Assembly: GCA_913060515.1 (NCBI GenBank)
Contig: CAJXRZ010000015.1
Coordinates: forward strand, 39,178-103,177
Source of the DNA: an uncultured Pseudomonadota bacterium
GTDB lineage: Bacteria > Myxococcota_A > UBA796 > CAJQPC01
Length of the DNA stretch: 64,000 bases
Direction: 5' to 3'
Numbering within the stretch: the stretch's first letter is position 1; each line of letters begins with the position of its first letter. Below, in pieces: positions 44,366-53,853 of this stretch. A program made the position numbers and the translations under genes. The notes beneath the pieces are model-generated. The model did no database searches and was not told the DNA's origin. It was given only the letters and a program-made list of their open reading frames with translations.

Positions 44366-46348
44366 ATGTCCCAGACGATGGACAAACTCGCTGAATTGGC
44401 CGGAAACCTGTGGTGGTCCTGGGATACCCAAGCCACGGCGCTCTTTGCGGGCTTAGCCCCCAGTCGCTGGCCACAAGTGCTGCACAACCCAGTGGCCCTG
44501 CTCGCTGAGTTGACCCCGATGGAGCGCGAACACATCCAGAGCGATCCGCTCACCGGAGAGATCGTCGACGCCGTCTACGAGCGCTTCCTGGCTTGGATGA
44601 AGCAGGAGGACACCTGGGCCGCGGGGCGCGGCCTGCCCCGAGTGCTCTACCTCTCCATGGAGTTCGGCCTGCACGAGTCCATGCGCATCTACTCCGGTGG
44701 ACTGGGCGTGCTCGCCGGCGACCATGTGCGCTCCGCCTCGGACTTGGGATTGGACTTCCGCGGCGTTGGACTGCTCTACAGCAGCGGCTACTTCCGCCAG
44801 GTTCTGGACGATGGCAAGCAGCTGGCGGCCTACCCCAACGTGGACCGCTCTCGCCTGCCCATCACGCCGGTCTTGGACGCAGCTGGCGCCCCCATTCGCA
44901 TCTCCATTCCCGACGGCGAGCGGGAGTACCAGGCCAGCGCTTGGCGCCTGCAAGTGGGCCGCGTGCACCTGTACCTGCTCGATGCGAACCTGCCGGAGAA
45001 TCCCCCTGAGCTGCGCGAGGTCACCCGATCGCTCTACGGCGGTGACACCCGCATGCGCCTTCGCCAAGAGATCCTGCTGGGCATCGGCGGCGTTCGCCTG
45101 CTCCAAGCTCTGGGCGAGTCCGTCGACGTGGTGCACCTCAACGAAGGCCACTGTGCCTTCGCCCCCATGGAGATGCTGCGTCAGGCCCAAGCGCTCGACC
45201 CCTCGGCGACCCACGCCCAGATCCGCGAGCGGGTGGTCTTCACCACCCACACCCCCGTGCCCGCTGGCCACGACCGCTTCGGCTGGGACATGGTGGACGC
45301 ACACTTGGGCGCCTGGCGCAGCCAAGCGGGCTGGTCTCCCGGCGCGCTGATGGACTTGGGTCGGGTAGACCCAAGCGATCTGGATGAGCCCTTGTGCATG
45401 ACCGTCTTGGCCCTTCGCATGGCCCGGGCCAGCAACGGCGTGAGCGCGCTGCACGGCCAGGTCTCCCGGGAGATGTGGGCCAAGGTGGACACCCCCAAGC
45501 CCATCGGCCACATCACCAACGGCGTGCACCCCACCTACTGGATGGCCCCCGCCATGCAGGAGATGCTGGACACCCACTTGCCCAAGTGGCGCGCCCACTG
45601 GCAAGACCGCGCCTTCTGGACCGAAGGGCTGGCGACCCTGGACGACGGCGCCCTCTGGCAGACGCGTCAGACCCTCAAAGAGCAGCTGCTCACCCAGGTG
45701 CACGCCCACACCGGCCAGCGCTTGGACCCCAAGGCGTTGTTGATCGGCTTTGCCCGACGCTTTGCCCCCTACAAGCGCGCAGACCTGGTCTTCTCCGACG
45801 CCCAGCGCCTACAGAAGATCCTGGAGGGCGGCGCGAGCCTGGTCTTCGCTGGCAAGGCCCACCCTCGAGACACCCTGGGTCAGGAGCTCCTGGCCCGCGT
45901 GGTGCGCTGGTCCAGAGACCCCCGCTTCAAGGGCCAAGTGGCCTTTCTGCCGGGCTACGAGATGCAGCACGGACGCTGGATGACCTCGGGCTCGGACCTG
46001 TGGCTGAACAACCCCCGACGCCCACGAGAGGCCAGCGGAACCAGCGGCCAGAAGGTGGTGCTCAACGGTGGCTTGAACTGCTCCATCCTGGACGGCTGGT
46101 GGCCCGAGGCCTTCGACGGCGACAACGGCTTTGCCATTGGAGACACCCGCGACTGGGCCGACACCCAAGCGCAGGATGTCCACGACGCCGAGGCCCTCTA
46201 CACCTTGCTCGAGAAGGAGATCCTGCCCTCCTTCCAGGACAGCAGCGACTGGCTGCGACGGGTCAAGCACTCCATGGCGACGGGCGTGCCGGTGTTCAAC
46301 ACCCACCGCATGGTCGCCGAGTACGCCGAGACCATGTACCGGAGTTAG
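44366..46348 (+). CDS. glgP: Alpha-glucan (glycogen) phosphorylase
   Basis: The enzyme releases glucose-1-phosphate from glycogen or maltodextrin. The 660-residue protein belongs to the short phosphorylase class with an N-terminal DUF3417-like segment (LAELAGNLWWSWD). Recognisable are LSMEFGLHESM-IYSGGLGVLAGDH, HLNEGHCAFA, HTPVPAGHDRF, ITNGVHPTYW, FARRFAPYKRADL and the pyridoxal-phosphate site GTSGQKVVLNGGLNCS (Lys near residue 563). It is divergent from the molybdenum hydroxylase operon and 9 bases before the ATP-grasp gene. Confidence 0.95.
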   Translation: MSQTMDKLAELAGNLWWSWDTQATALFAGLAPSRWPQVLHNPVALLAELTPMEREHIQSDPLTGEIVDAVYERFLAWMKQEDTWAAGRGLPRVLYLSMEFGLHESMRIYSGGLGVLAGDHVRSASDLGLDFRGVGLLYSSGYFRQVLDDGKQLAAYPNVDRSRLPITPVLDAAGAPIRISIPDGEREYQASAWRLQVGRVHLYLLDANLPENPPELREVTRSLYGGDTRMRLRQEILLGIGGVRLLQALGESVDVVHLNEGHCAFAPMEMLRQAQALDPSATHAQIRERVVFTTHTPVPAGHDRFGWDMVDAHLGAWRSQAGWSPGALMDLGRVDPSDLDEPLCMTVLALRMARASNGVSALHGQVSREMWAKVDTPKPIGHITNGVHPTYWMAPAMQEMLDTHLPKWRAHWQDRAFWTEGLATLDDGALWQTRQTLKEQLLTQVHAHTGQRLDPKALLIGFARRFAPYKRADLVFSDAQRLQKILEGGASLVFAGKAHPRDTLGQELLARVVRWSRDPRFKGQVAFLPGYEMQHGRWMTSGSDLWLNNPRRPREASGTSGQKVVLNGGLNCSILDGWWPEAFDGDNGFAIGDTRDWADTQAQDVHDAEALYTLLEKEILPSFQDSSDWLRRVKHSMATGVPVFNTHRMVAEYAETMYRS

Positions 46349-46357
46349 CCCTCTGGA

Positions 46358-47311
46358 ATGAGCCTGCTCGTCCTGATTCGCCCGCGCAGTGGCGCCCCCC
46401 CACCCCCGGAGTCCTGGCCGGTGGGGCGGGCCGCTCTGGCCTTGCTGGCGGAGGGCGTGCCGGTGAGCTTCGGGGGGTTGATGCCCAGACCCGGGGGATG
46501 GGTGCCCTGTGAGAGCGCCCCCTTGGTGGCCTACGACCGCTTCCCTTCGTGGACCTTCCCCCAGGAGTACGCCGCGCTGACCCGGGACCTTGGGGTGCCC
46601 ATCAGCAACCCTGCGAGTATCCAAGCTCTCTGCCGGGACAAGCTAGCCACCCAAGCGGCACTGGAGTCCGCCGGCGTGCCCATGCCGCAGGTCAGCGCCA
46701 AGCCAAGCCAAGACCTGCTCAAGAAGTGGGGAGGTGGATTCCTCAAACCTCAGTTTGGCGGCCTGGGACGCGGGGTGGTTTACCTGCGCCCTGGAGACCC
46801 CATCCCGAGCCATCTGCCCGGGGCAACCGGCGTGCTGGAACCGGCCATCCTCCAGGCCCCCGTGCTGCCCAGCCAGGGTCCATTCACGTCCCTGCGTGCC
46901 TTAGTTCAGAGAGACCCGTTTCAGCGGGTCCCAGAGGGCTGGATCTGCGCCCCCATCGTGGCCCGCGTCAGCCAGGACCCCGTCTCCAACGTCGACCGCG
47001 GCGCCCAGGCTCTGCCCGCCCAAGACCTGCTCTCCCCTGGCCAACTCCAGCAGGTGAAGGAGGTCGCCATCGGCGCAGTCCAAGCTCTGGCCGATCCCTG
47101 GACCTGCGAGCTCGGCGTAGACCTACTCATCGATCCGGCAAGCGAGGCCACCGTGGTCATCGAGGTCAACGGGGTCCCCAAGGGCCGCGGCGCGGTCCTG
47201 GCCCAGAGAGACCCGGAGCGTTTTGGCGCCAGCTATCAGGCGGCCTTGGAGCGCCCCCTAAAGTGGTTGTGGAGCCGGGCCTGTCCCAGGCCCGCTCTCC
47301 AAACCCCCTAA
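46358..47311 (+). CDS. ATP-grasp domain protein
   Basis: A 317-residue protein with an ATP-grasp fold of the RimK/glutathione-synthetase type: NPASIQALCRDKLATQAAL (start of the fold), a KPQFGGLGRGVVYL nucleotide-binding segment, and the metal-binding end CELGVDLLIDP...VIEVNGVPKG. ATP-grasp enzymes ligate a carboxylate to an amine or thiol. It is closely downstream of glgP. The 3' end contains a strong hairpin and is partly duplicated after the stop. Confidence 0.85.
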   Translation: MSLLVLIRPRSGAPPPPESWPVGRAALALLAEGVPVSFGGLMPRPGGWVPCESAPLVAYDRFPSWTFPQEYAALTRDLGVPISNPASIQALCRDKLATQAALESAGVPMPQVSAKPSQDLLKKWGGGFLKPQFGGLGRGVVYLRPGDPIPSHLPGATGVLEPAILQAPVLPSQGPFTSLRALVQRDPFQRVPEGWICAPIVARVSQDPVSNVDRGAQALPAQDLLSPGQLQQVKEVAIGAVQALADPWTCELGVDLLIDPASEATVVIEVNGVPKGRGAVLAQRDPERFGASYQAALERPLKWLWSRACPRPALQTP

Positions 47312-47331
47312 GTGGTTGTGGAGCCGGGCCT
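47262..47331. repeat. 21-bp direct repeat and hairpin at the end of the ATP-grasp gene
   Basis: AGTGGTTGTGGAGCCGGGCCT occurs at 47262-47282 inside the coding region and again at 47311-47331 immediately after the stop; the CCCCTA before each copy is also shared, with one base of difference. The first copy runs into the 8-bp stem CGGGCCTG-TCC-CAGGCCCG (47276-47294). The stop codon itself lies at the start of the second copy, so the duplication may have set the present gene end. Confidence 0.8.
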
Positions 47332-47346
47332 ACAACAAGGCGCCCT

Positions 47347-48162
47347 TCACTCCGTAGACCACGCCAGGTCCACCGCGATGGGGTCATGGTCGCTCAAGGG
47401 GACATCGTCGGCATCGAACCAGGGCTCCACACGCCAGTTGCTGGCGGTCAGCTCCACGTCCCCGGGACGCAGCAGAATTCGGTCGATTCGACCCGGCTCC
47501 GGACAACCCAAGATGTCGCAGACGTCCTCAAATCCGGCGTCCCAGAACACCTCCAGGGGCTCCAAGTCTTCGGGGTCATCCCCGTGCAGGTTGGTGTCCC
47601 CGATGATGACCACGGCGCGGTCGCCGGCGTTGGCCACGGCATACTCAGTGATCGCCACAGCGTGACTCAAGCGGGCCGCGTTGTCCTCGTCGCCGCCACC
47701 CGCCTCCATGTGGGTGTTGAGCACATCGATCTCTCCCTCACCGAGGGAGAGGCGAATCCACTGGAAGCCCTTGCTGGCCAAGCAGTCCCCTGAACCCGTC
47801 GTCGCTCCGCCATAGCATTCGGTGTAGAGCACCCCTTGGGCCTCCAAGATCTCCAGCTTTGAGAGCACCCCCAAGCCTGAGCCGTAGGCCCGCGTGGTGT
47901 CGACCTTGGCCGAGAAGCGCTCCTGAAATTCGTGGGGCGCATCCGCCACCAGGGTCTCGTGGTTGGCGTCGTCGAAGTCCTCCTGCAGACCGATCAGGTC
48001 GTGCTCGACCAGCAAGGGCGCGATCTGCACCATGCGCCCGGGGGTGTCGTCCCCGGTGATGGCGCTGGGCAAGCCGTGCACGTTGTAGGAGAGGGCCGAG
48101 AAGCTGCCGTTGGTGGGCAGAGGCTCGGTGCACGCAAAAAGAGGCAGGGTCAGGAGCAACAT
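47347..48162 (-). CDS. Endonuclease/exonuclease/phosphatase-family lipoprotein
   Basis: A 271-residue lipoprotein (MLLLTLPLFAC, lipobox LFAC). The DNase I/sphingomyelinase fold is complete: YNVHGLP, LQEDFDD, NTHMEAGGG, IIGDTNLHGDDP, GRIDRILLR and the final SDHDPIAVDL. Metal and catalytic residues are in place. Being lipidated and exported, it may hydrolyse extracellular nucleic acid or phospholipids. It follows ilvE by 47 bases in the same direction. Confidence 0.9.
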   Translation of the reverse strand: MLLLTLPLFACTEPLPTNGSFSALSYNVHGLPSAITGDDTPGRMVQIAPLLVEHDLIGLQEDFDDANHETLVADAPHEFQERFSAKVDTTRAYGSGLGVLSKLEILEAQGVLYTECYGGATTGSGDCLASKGFQWIRLSLGEGEIDVLNTHMEAGGGDEDNAARLSHAVAITEYAVANAGDRAVVIIGDTNLHGDDPEDLEPLEVFWDAGFEDVCDILGCPEPGRIDRILLRPGDVELTASNWRVEPWFDADDVPLSDHDPIAVDLAWSTE

Positions 48163-48209
48163 GCCCTGACCCTACCTCCATTCTCCCCCAGGGGGAAAGC
48201 CCTGCGCTG

Positions 48210-49136
48210 CTAGTCGAGGCTGTAGGTCGTGATGTTGGGCAACATCCAATCCACCTTGCCGGCCACGCCGTCCAAGTAGGTCTTCTGGACCTGCTTGCAG
48301 ATGGCGCCCGGGCTGCCGTTGCCCACCATGCGGTGATCGATCTCGCGGATGGGCGTGACCTCGGCGGCGGTGCCCGTCATGAAGACCTCGTCGGCCACGT
48401 ACAGAGCGTCGCGTCCGAAGGTGGTCTCGATGACCTCGTGGCCATGCTTGCGCATGATCTGAATCGCCGTCTCTCGGGTGATGCCACCCAAGATGTTGGT
48501 GATGGGCGGGGTCTTGATCTTGCCGTAGCGAATGGCAAAGAGGTTCTCACCGGTGCCCTCGGCCACGTAGCCGTTGTGGTCCAGCATGATGGCCTCTTCG
48601 TAGCCATGGTCGATGGCCTCGTAGCGGGCCAGGATGCTGTTGACGTAGTGGCCGATGACCTTGGCGCGCTGCAGGTTGGAGTTCACCGCGTGACGGGTGA
48701 AGCTGCTGGTGCCAGCACGGATGCCGTTCTTCATGCCCTCTTCGCCCAGGTAGGCGCCCCAGGGCCACACGGCGACAGCCACATGAACCTGGTTTCCGCG
48801 GGCACCCAGGCCCATCTGTCCATGGCCCAAGAAGACCAGTGGGCGGATGTAGCCAGCGGTGAGCTTGTTGGCCTTGAGGGTCTGCAAGCAGGCCTCGCGG
48901 ACTTGCTCGAAGGTGTAGGGCATTGGAATCCGGCACATCTTGGCCGAATCGAAGAGCCGGTGGATGTGCTCATCCAGCTTGAAAATGCCGCCACTTCCGT
49001 CGGGCTGCTCATAGGCACGAATGCCCTCGAACACGCCCAGACCGTAGTGCAGGGTGTGGGAGAGCACGTGCACGTTGGCTTGGTCGTAAGGGACCATCTT
49101 GCCGTCCATCCAGACGACTTCGGAGCGAATGGACAT
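48210..49136 (-). CDS. ilvE: Branched-chain amino-acid aminotransferase
   Basis: A 308-residue class IV aminotransferase: HVLSHTLHYGLGVFEGIRAY, IRPLVFLGHG-MGL, the pyridoxal-phosphate Lys in NLQRAKVIGHYVNS, the EAIMLDHNGYVAEGTGENLF segment and the FMTGTAAEVTPIREID end. The enzyme interconverts valine, leucine and isoleucine with their 2-keto acids. The start codon overlaps the stop of the M16 gene by one base (TGATG). Being coupled to two exported proteases is unusual; a supply link from peptide degradation is possible but speculative. Confidence 0.95.
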   Translation of the reverse strand: MSIRSEVVWMDGKMVPYDQANVHVLSHTLHYGLGVFEGIRAYEQPDGSGGIFKLDEHIHRLFDSAKMCRIPMPYTFEQVREACLQTLKANKLTAGYIRPLVFLGHGQMGLGARGNQVHVAVAVWPWGAYLGEEGMKNGIRAGTSSFTRHAVNSNLQRAKVIGHYVNSILARYEAIDHGYEEAIMLDHNGYVAEGTGENLFAIRYGKIKTPPITNILGGITRETAIQIMRKHGHEVIETTFGRDALYVADEVFMTGTAAEVTPIREIDHRMVGNGSPGAICKQVQKTYLDGVAGKVDWMLPNITTYSLD

Positions 49137-50575
49137 CAGTTGTCCTCCACAACGTTGCCGTCTACATCCAGCACAATCACGGTGTAGCCAAGCTCAGCAA
49201 TCGGAGCCTTGATCGAGGCCAGGTCGCCAACGACCGTGACGACCAGGGGCTGACTTGCGACCTGCTCCACAAAGGTGGACTGGGCCTTCTCGGGGGTCAC
49301 GCCCTGCACGCTTGGGATGTACAGCTCTTCCCAGTTGTCGGGCAATCCGTAGCGCCAGACAGTGGAGCGGCTGCCCACCAAGTAGTCCACGGTCTCAAAG
49401 GAGCCGGGGTAGCCCAAGACGCGGTTGGACTTGGCGTACTCGATCTCCTCGACAGTCATTGGGCGCTCGCCCTGTACATCGGCCAGCTCAGCGAAGAGCT
49501 CGGCCATGGCGGGGGCGGTCACCTCGGACTGAACCGAAGAGGAGGCCACCCAGAGAGCGCCTGCCTGGTTGTTGTAGATGCTGCTGCGGGCGCCGTAGGT
49601 GTAGCCCTTGTCCTCGCGCAGGTTCATGTTCAGGCGGGCCATGAACATGCCACCCCAAGCGGAGTTGCCGACCATCAGGTCCCAGTACTCAGGCTGGTCC
49701 CGGGCCGGCACGAAGCGCACGGCCTTGACCATGGACTGGGCCGCGCCGGGCTTGTCCACCAAGTACACGATGGTCTCGGTGGGCTGGATGGTCTCGATCT
49801 CGGGCATCTCGATGGCGTTGCCAGGCGCGACGCTGCCCAAGCGTTCTTCCAGCAGAGGCTGAATCTCCGCCAGGGTGATGTCGCCGCCGACCAGCAGGGT
49901 GCCGTTGGAGGGCACCAAGTGGGTCTGGTACCAGGCCTTCATGTCCTTGGTGTCGATGGCCTTGAGGCTCGCCGCGGTGGTGGTGCGGCCCTCGTAGGCG
50001 TCTCCATAGATCAGGCGGTCGGTGACGATCCACGCGATGGAGTCGGGGTCCTTGCGGGCCGCCTCCAGGTCCAGCAGGTTCTGGTTCTGAATGCGCTCCC
50101 ACTCGCCCTTGGGGAAAGTAGGCTCGAGCAGCACGTCGGCCCAGATGTCCAGCGTGGGCTCCAGGTTCTTCTTGAGGCTGTCGGCACGCACGGTGGCCAT
50201 GTCGGAGTTTGCGTAGCTGTTCACGGAGCTGGCCAGGGCCTTCAGATCGGCGGAGATCTGCTTGCCGTCACGGTCACCAGCGCCCTCGTTGAGCATGTCC
50301 ATGCTCACACCGGCCAGGCCTTCGTGCTTGGCAGGGTCCGTCCAAGATCCGGTGTTAAACACCGCGCGCACCTGCACAACCGGCAGCTCGTGGTTCTCGA
50401 CCACGACCACCTTCATGCCGTTGGACAAGGTCCCGGTCTCGATGGCGGGCAAGGTGAAGTTGCCGCCCTCCAGAGGGCCTGGCTTGGAGCGGTCCACGGT
50501 GGGGACAGCAGGGGTCATGTCTACGGCAGGCTCAACCTGCTTTGGGCAAGCGAGCATCAAGCTGAGGAAAATCAT
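49136..50575 (-). CDS. M16-family protein, inactive subunit, lipoprotein
   Basis: A 479-residue M16B-family protein with a short lipoprotein signal (MIFLSLMLAC). The usual zinc motif HxxEH is absent: the region reads LAGVSMDMLNEGAG, so it is the non-catalytic partner. The closing glycine-rich loop RGPRPM-like region and the R/Y pair of the second half (DKGYTYGARSS) are preserved. It overlaps the active-subunit gene upstream (ATGA), which fits the heterodimers formed by M16 proteases. Confidence 0.9.
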   Translation of the reverse strand: MIFLSLMLACPKQVEPAVDMTPAVPTVDRSKPGPLEGGNFTLPAIETGTLSNGMKVVVVENHELPVVQVRAVFNTGSWTDPAKHEGLAGVSMDMLNEGAGDRDGKQISADLKALASSVNSYANSDMATVRADSLKKNLEPTLDIWADVLLEPTFPKGEWERIQNQNLLDLEAARKDPDSIAWIVTDRLIYGDAYEGRTTTAASLKAIDTKDMKAWYQTHLVPSNGTLLVGGDITLAEIQPLLEERLGSVAPGNAIEMPEIETIQPTETIVYLVDKPGAAQSMVKAVRFVPARDQPEYWDLMVGNSAWGGMFMARLNMNLREDKGYTYGARSSIYNNQAGALWVASSSVQSEVTAPAMAELFAELADVQGERPMTVEEIEYAKSNRVLGYPGSFETVDYLVGSRSTVWRYGLPDNWEELYIPSVQGVTPEKAQSTFVEQVASQPLVVTVVGDLASIKAPIAELGYTVIVLDVDGNVVEDN

Positions 50576-51921
50576 TGTGCTGCCTCTGCTGGGGGCGAGA
50601 TGTGAAGGACCACGCGACCGGGGGACCCAAAGGTGTCCTTGGAGGCCTGAAGCACGCTCTCCGGGGTGCAGTCCAGGTAGCGCTGCAGGTCAGACTGCAG
50701 GTAGTCGGGCTCACCGGCCATGAAGTTGTAGGAGTTCAAGCGGTCTGCCTTGGCGGACACGGTGCTCAACCCGTAGATGAAGGCGGCCTCGTACTGGACC
50801 TTGCCCACGCTGACCTCGGTCTCGGTGGGGCCCTCTTCCATGAACTCTGCGAGCAGAGCGTCGGTGGCGGCCACGAGCTCATCGGTGGTGTGACCCTCCG
50901 CTGGAACGGCCTGGATGACGTACATGCCGTCCAGGTAGCGAGAGACCTGGTAGGCGGAGATGCTCTTGGCGATCTGGTCTTCGATGACCAGCTTGCCGTA
51001 GAGGCGGGAGTCCTTGCCGTCGGTGAGCAGGCTGGAGAGAAGGTCCAGGTCTGCATCGCCGCTCTCGTAGATGGCGGGGCTGGGCCATGCCATCCACACC
51101 TGAGAGTAAGGCACGCCCTGCTCTTCTTGGCGAATCACCACCTCTTCGGTCATCTCGAAGTTGTGGGTGTCGGGCACCACGCGCTCGGGCAGGGGCTCTG
51201 CGCTGGCTGGGATGGTGCCGAAGTACTGCTCAATGAGCGCCTTGGCGGTGGCGGGATCAAAGTCCCCGGCCACGACCAGAACGGCGTTGTTGGGCACGTA
51301 CCACTGGTCGTAGAAGCTCTGAACGTCGTCCAGGGTGGCCGCGTCCAGGTCCTCATGGGAGCCGATGGTGGTGTGGTGGTAGGGGTGGCCAACCGGGAAG
51401 AGGTTGGCTTGCAGGGTCACCCAGCTGGTGCCGAAGGGCCGGTTCTCGTAGCGCTGACGGCGCTCGTTGCGAACCACTTCCTTCTGGTTGTCCAGGCGCT
51501 CTTGGTCAATGACCAAGAAGCCCATGCGGTCCGCCTCGCCCCAGAGAGCCAGGGGCAGGTACGCGCTGGGCACACCCTCGAAGTAGTTGGTGCGGTCACC
51601 GTTGGTGGTGCCGTTGACCCGCGCGCCCACTTCCTGCAGGTTGCCGAAGTAGTCTTGGTCGTTGTTCTCGGAGCCCTGGAACATCAGGTGCTCAAAGAGG
51701 TGGGCAAAGCCCGTGCGGCCTTCGACCTCGTCCTTGGAACCGACGTGGTACCAAACGTTGACCTGGACCACGGGGACGCTGTGGTCCTCGGAGAAGATGA
51801 CCTTCAGGCCATTGTCCAGGGTGTAGGTCTCATAGGGAATACTCAGGTCTTGGGCCTGAGCAGCGGGCGTAGCCAGCATCATCGCCAGTGCGAGCATCGG
51901 GAAGCTCCGGGAGTAGGACAC
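50572..51921 (-). CDS. M16-family zinc protease, active subunit
   Basis: A 449-residue secreted protease (signal MSYSRSFPMLALAMMLATPAAQA). The inverted zinc motif HLFEH (His74, Glu77, His78) and the downstream ligand Glu region ERRQRYENRPFG are complete. M16B enzymes degrade peptides in a clamshell chamber. The inactive lipoprotein partner follows with an ATGA overlap; the pair would form a membrane-anchored heterodimer. It is the first gene of the unit reaching ilvE. Confidence 0.93.
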   Translation of the reverse strand: MSYSRSFPMLALAMMLATPAAQAQDLSIPYETYTLDNGLKVIFSEDHSVPVVQVNVWYHVGSKDEVEGRTGFAHLFEHLMFQGSENNDQDYFGNLQEVGARVNGTTNGDRTNYFEGVPSAYLPLALWGEADRMGFLVIDQERLDNQKEVVRNERRQRYENRPFGTSWVTLQANLFPVGHPYHHTTIGSHEDLDAATLDDVQSFYDQWYVPNNAVLVVAGDFDPATAKALIEQYFGTIPASAEPLPERVVPDTHNFEMTEEVVIRQEEQGVPYSQVWMAWPSPAIYESGDADLDLLSSLLTDGKDSRLYGKLVIEDQIAKSISAYQVSRYLDGMYVIQAVPAEGHTTDELVAATDALLAEFMEEGPTETEVSVGKVQYEAAFIYGLSTVSAKADRLNSYNFMAGEPDYLQSDLQRYLDCTPESVLQASKDTFGSPGRVVLHISPPAEAAQ

Positions 51922-51983
51922 AGCACGGTTGTGGCACTGCGTCGGTTGCCCGAGGGCTGTAACCGAGGGATCCCAGGCGCGGG

Positions 51984-52952
51984 TCAGGTGGGCTCAAGCT
52001 CCGCGATCAGGTGCTCCAGCAAGCCCTCCGGTGGCGGCACGCTCCCGTTCAAGGTGAACAGAAAACTGAGCTGCTCCGCCGGCGAGGCCACGTTGGGTTT
52101 GATCGACGGCCCGCTGGCAAAGGTCGTGCCCCCCAAGCTCAGCAGGGCCCCGAGCTGCGCGGCAAAAAAGCCGAACTCCCGCACCCCTTCCGGCTCGGTC
52201 CACCGAGGGTAGCCGTCCAGCTCCGGCGGGTTGATGCGCTCGATCATACGCACCTCCTTGGGCTCCAGCTTGACCGAGGGCTCCCGCCACGGAGTGAGTG
52301 GATTTTCCGCTGTGGTCAGCCAAGGCAGCCGTGGGTCCGCCGAGTAGTCCCCCTTCTCATGCTCCAGTAAGTTGGGATGCCAGTCCTCGCCGATGTGCTC
52401 CAGCACCCGTCGGAGCTGGGTCTCAGGGTCTTGAAGCAGCTCCTCCAGCTTGAGGCGCAGCACACCGGGGGTCTCACGAATCTTCTCTCGGGCCTTCTTG
52501 ACCATGAAGCTGTCTCCCAACACCGTTCCAGTTCCCCAGCACATGCGACGCAGGCTGGCCACGGTGGTGACTGGGTGCCTGCTCATTGCGATGAACTTGG
52601 CGTTGGGAAAGCAGGCCAGGATCTTGTCCATCGTCATGGCGTGCAGCGGGGTCTTGTCCCCCCAGCGGGTGGCTGAAAAGCGGGCCGATCTGGCCTCTAA
52701 GACGGCACGAATGTAGTGCTCGCTGGGGGCGTCAGGATCTACCTGAACCGGCTCCGCCTTGAACAGGCTGCCGCTCGCCGTGTTCTTCCAGGCCTTCTCG
52801 AAGGCCCCCGCCTTCAATCCAGGCCAGCGACCACGCCACATGAAGAGCGCGGACTCCTGACCCAAGTGGATGTTGGGGTGTGCGTTCAGGATGGCCCGGA
52901 GCAAGCTTGTGCCCGAGCGTCCGCTGCCGACGATGAAGATGGGGTCAGTCAC
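51984..52952 (-). CDS. Sulfotransferase-family protein
   Basis: A 322-residue protein with the PAPS-binding motifs of sulfotransferases: the 5'-phosphosulfate loop IVGSGRSGTSLLRAIL near the N-terminus and the 3'-phosphate motif MSRHPVTTVASLRR, separated by the usual helical part; a later TPWREPSVKLEPKEV stretch contributes substrate contacts. It would transfer sulfate from PAPS to a sugar, lipid or small molecule. No PAPS-synthesis gene is near; the small lipoprotein at 52962 is 9 bases upstream in the same direction. Confidence 0.88.
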   Translation of the reverse strand: MTDPIFIVGSGRSGTSLLRAILNAHPNIHLGQESALFMWRGRWPGLKAGAFEKAWKNTASGSLFKAEPVQVDPDAPSEHYIRAVLEARSARFSATRWGDKTPLHAMTMDKILACFPNAKFIAMSRHPVTTVASLRRMCWGTGTVLGDSFMVKKAREKIRETPGVLRLKLEELLQDPETQLRRVLEHIGEDWHPNLLEHEKGDYSADPRLPWLTTAENPLTPWREPSVKLEPKEVRMIERINPPELDGYPRWTEPEGVREFGFFAAQLGALLSLGGTTFASGPSIKPNVASPAEQLSFLFTLNGSVPPPEGLLEHLIAELEPT

Positions 52953-52961
52953 AGCGGCGAC

Positions 52962-53309
52962 CTAACGGCCCGAGCAGTCCAGCACGATGGGGGCCTGGAA
53001 TTGCTCGGCCTGCATCTCCTGGGGTGTGCAGCCGGTGGCCGCCACGCGGATCCAAGCACTCTGGCAGCCGCCAAGGGTGCTCTTTTGGCTGGCAACCTCC
53101 AGGTTGAAGCTACCATCTGACTCAGTAACCCCGATCACCCGAAAGCTGCTGCAGTCGTCCCACTCGCACTCGGAGATCTCCGCCCCGTCGATGCCGTCTC
53201 CGGCTTGATCCTGGACCTCACCGCTGGCCGGGGCGCTGATGCACTCTCCCAAGAGGAGTCCGCAGCCTGGCAAGATCAGGAGCAAGCTCAGTATCTGGGG
53301 GATTCTCAT
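52962..53309 (-). CDS. Small lipoprotein with carboxypeptidase-regulatory-like fold
   Basis: A 115-residue lipoprotein (MRIPQILSLLLILPGC, lipobox LPGC) with a beta-sandwich sequence like carboxypeptidase-regulatory or transthyretin-type domains: GEVQDQAGDGIDGAEI, TESDGSFNLEVAS, then IRVAATGCTPQEM. Six Cys after the lipid-attachment Cys suggest disulfides in the periplasm or on the surface. It is 9 bases upstream of the sulfotransferase gene and probably co-transcribed. Function unknown. Confidence 0.75.
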   Translation of the reverse strand: MRIPQILSLLLILPGCGLLLGECISAPASGEVQDQAGDGIDGAEISECEWDDCSSFRVIGVTESDGSFNLEVASQKSTLGGCQSAWIRVAATGCTPQEMQAEQFQAPIVLDCSGR

Positions 53310-53388
53310 ACGCTCCTCTCTTGCTGACTGAAGCTTGGAGTCTAAATTTCCGTTGAAGAGACCGCCACCTCAGGAAAGACTCCCTCCC

Positions 53389-53853
53389 ATGTTCTGTCCC
53401 CTCCTAGTCATCCCCGTGCTGGCCCAACAAGCCCCCACCGTCGAAGGGGTTTGGGTAGAGGACAAGGCGCTCTCTGAGAACCCAGATGCGCTCCTGGAGG
53501 CTCAGGGTCTTCCGTGGGCCATTCGCAAGCTGATCGCATCGGGCACCGCAACCGAGGTCATCGTGGCCAACCCCGAGCAGGTGGAGATCACCACCAAGTT
53601 GGCGGGCGCGACACGTGTTCACGGCGGCATTCCGGACGGTCAGCCAAGAGACGCAGACGATGCGGTGGACACCTGGAGCTGGTCCGGAGACGCCCTGGTG
53701 CAGACCCAGATCAAGACCCAGGATGGCAAAAGCCAAGAGCTGGTCGTGACCCGCAGAGTGGTGGGGAGTGACCGCATGCTCGTACACTACGCGCTCACGG
53801 TGGACGGTGAGCCGGCCCACTCCTTTCGACAGGTGTTTCAGCGCGAGGGCTAA
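53389..53853 (+). CDS. Secreted protein, possible lipocalin/FABP-like fold
   Basis: A 154-residue protein with a weak signal peptide (MFCPLLVIPVLAQQA). The sequence resembles lipocalin and fatty-acid-binding proteins: a GVWVEDKALSENPDALLEAQGLPWAIRKLIASGTATEVIV helix-turn-helix followed by repeated strands (VEITTKL, QIKTQDGKSQELVVTRRVV, MLVHYALTVDG). A ligand-binding role is possible; the match is by pattern only. Start 53389 rather than 53335 since the signal peptide begins there. It ends directly before the HEAT-repeat gene. Confidence 0.6.
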   Translation: MFCPLLVIPVLAQQAPTVEGVWVEDKALSENPDALLEAQGLPWAIRKLIASGTATEVIVANPEQVEITTKLAGATRVHGGIPDGQPRDADDAVDTWSWSGDALVQTQIKTQDGKSQELVVTRRVVGSDRMLVHYALTVDGEPAHSFRQVFQREG

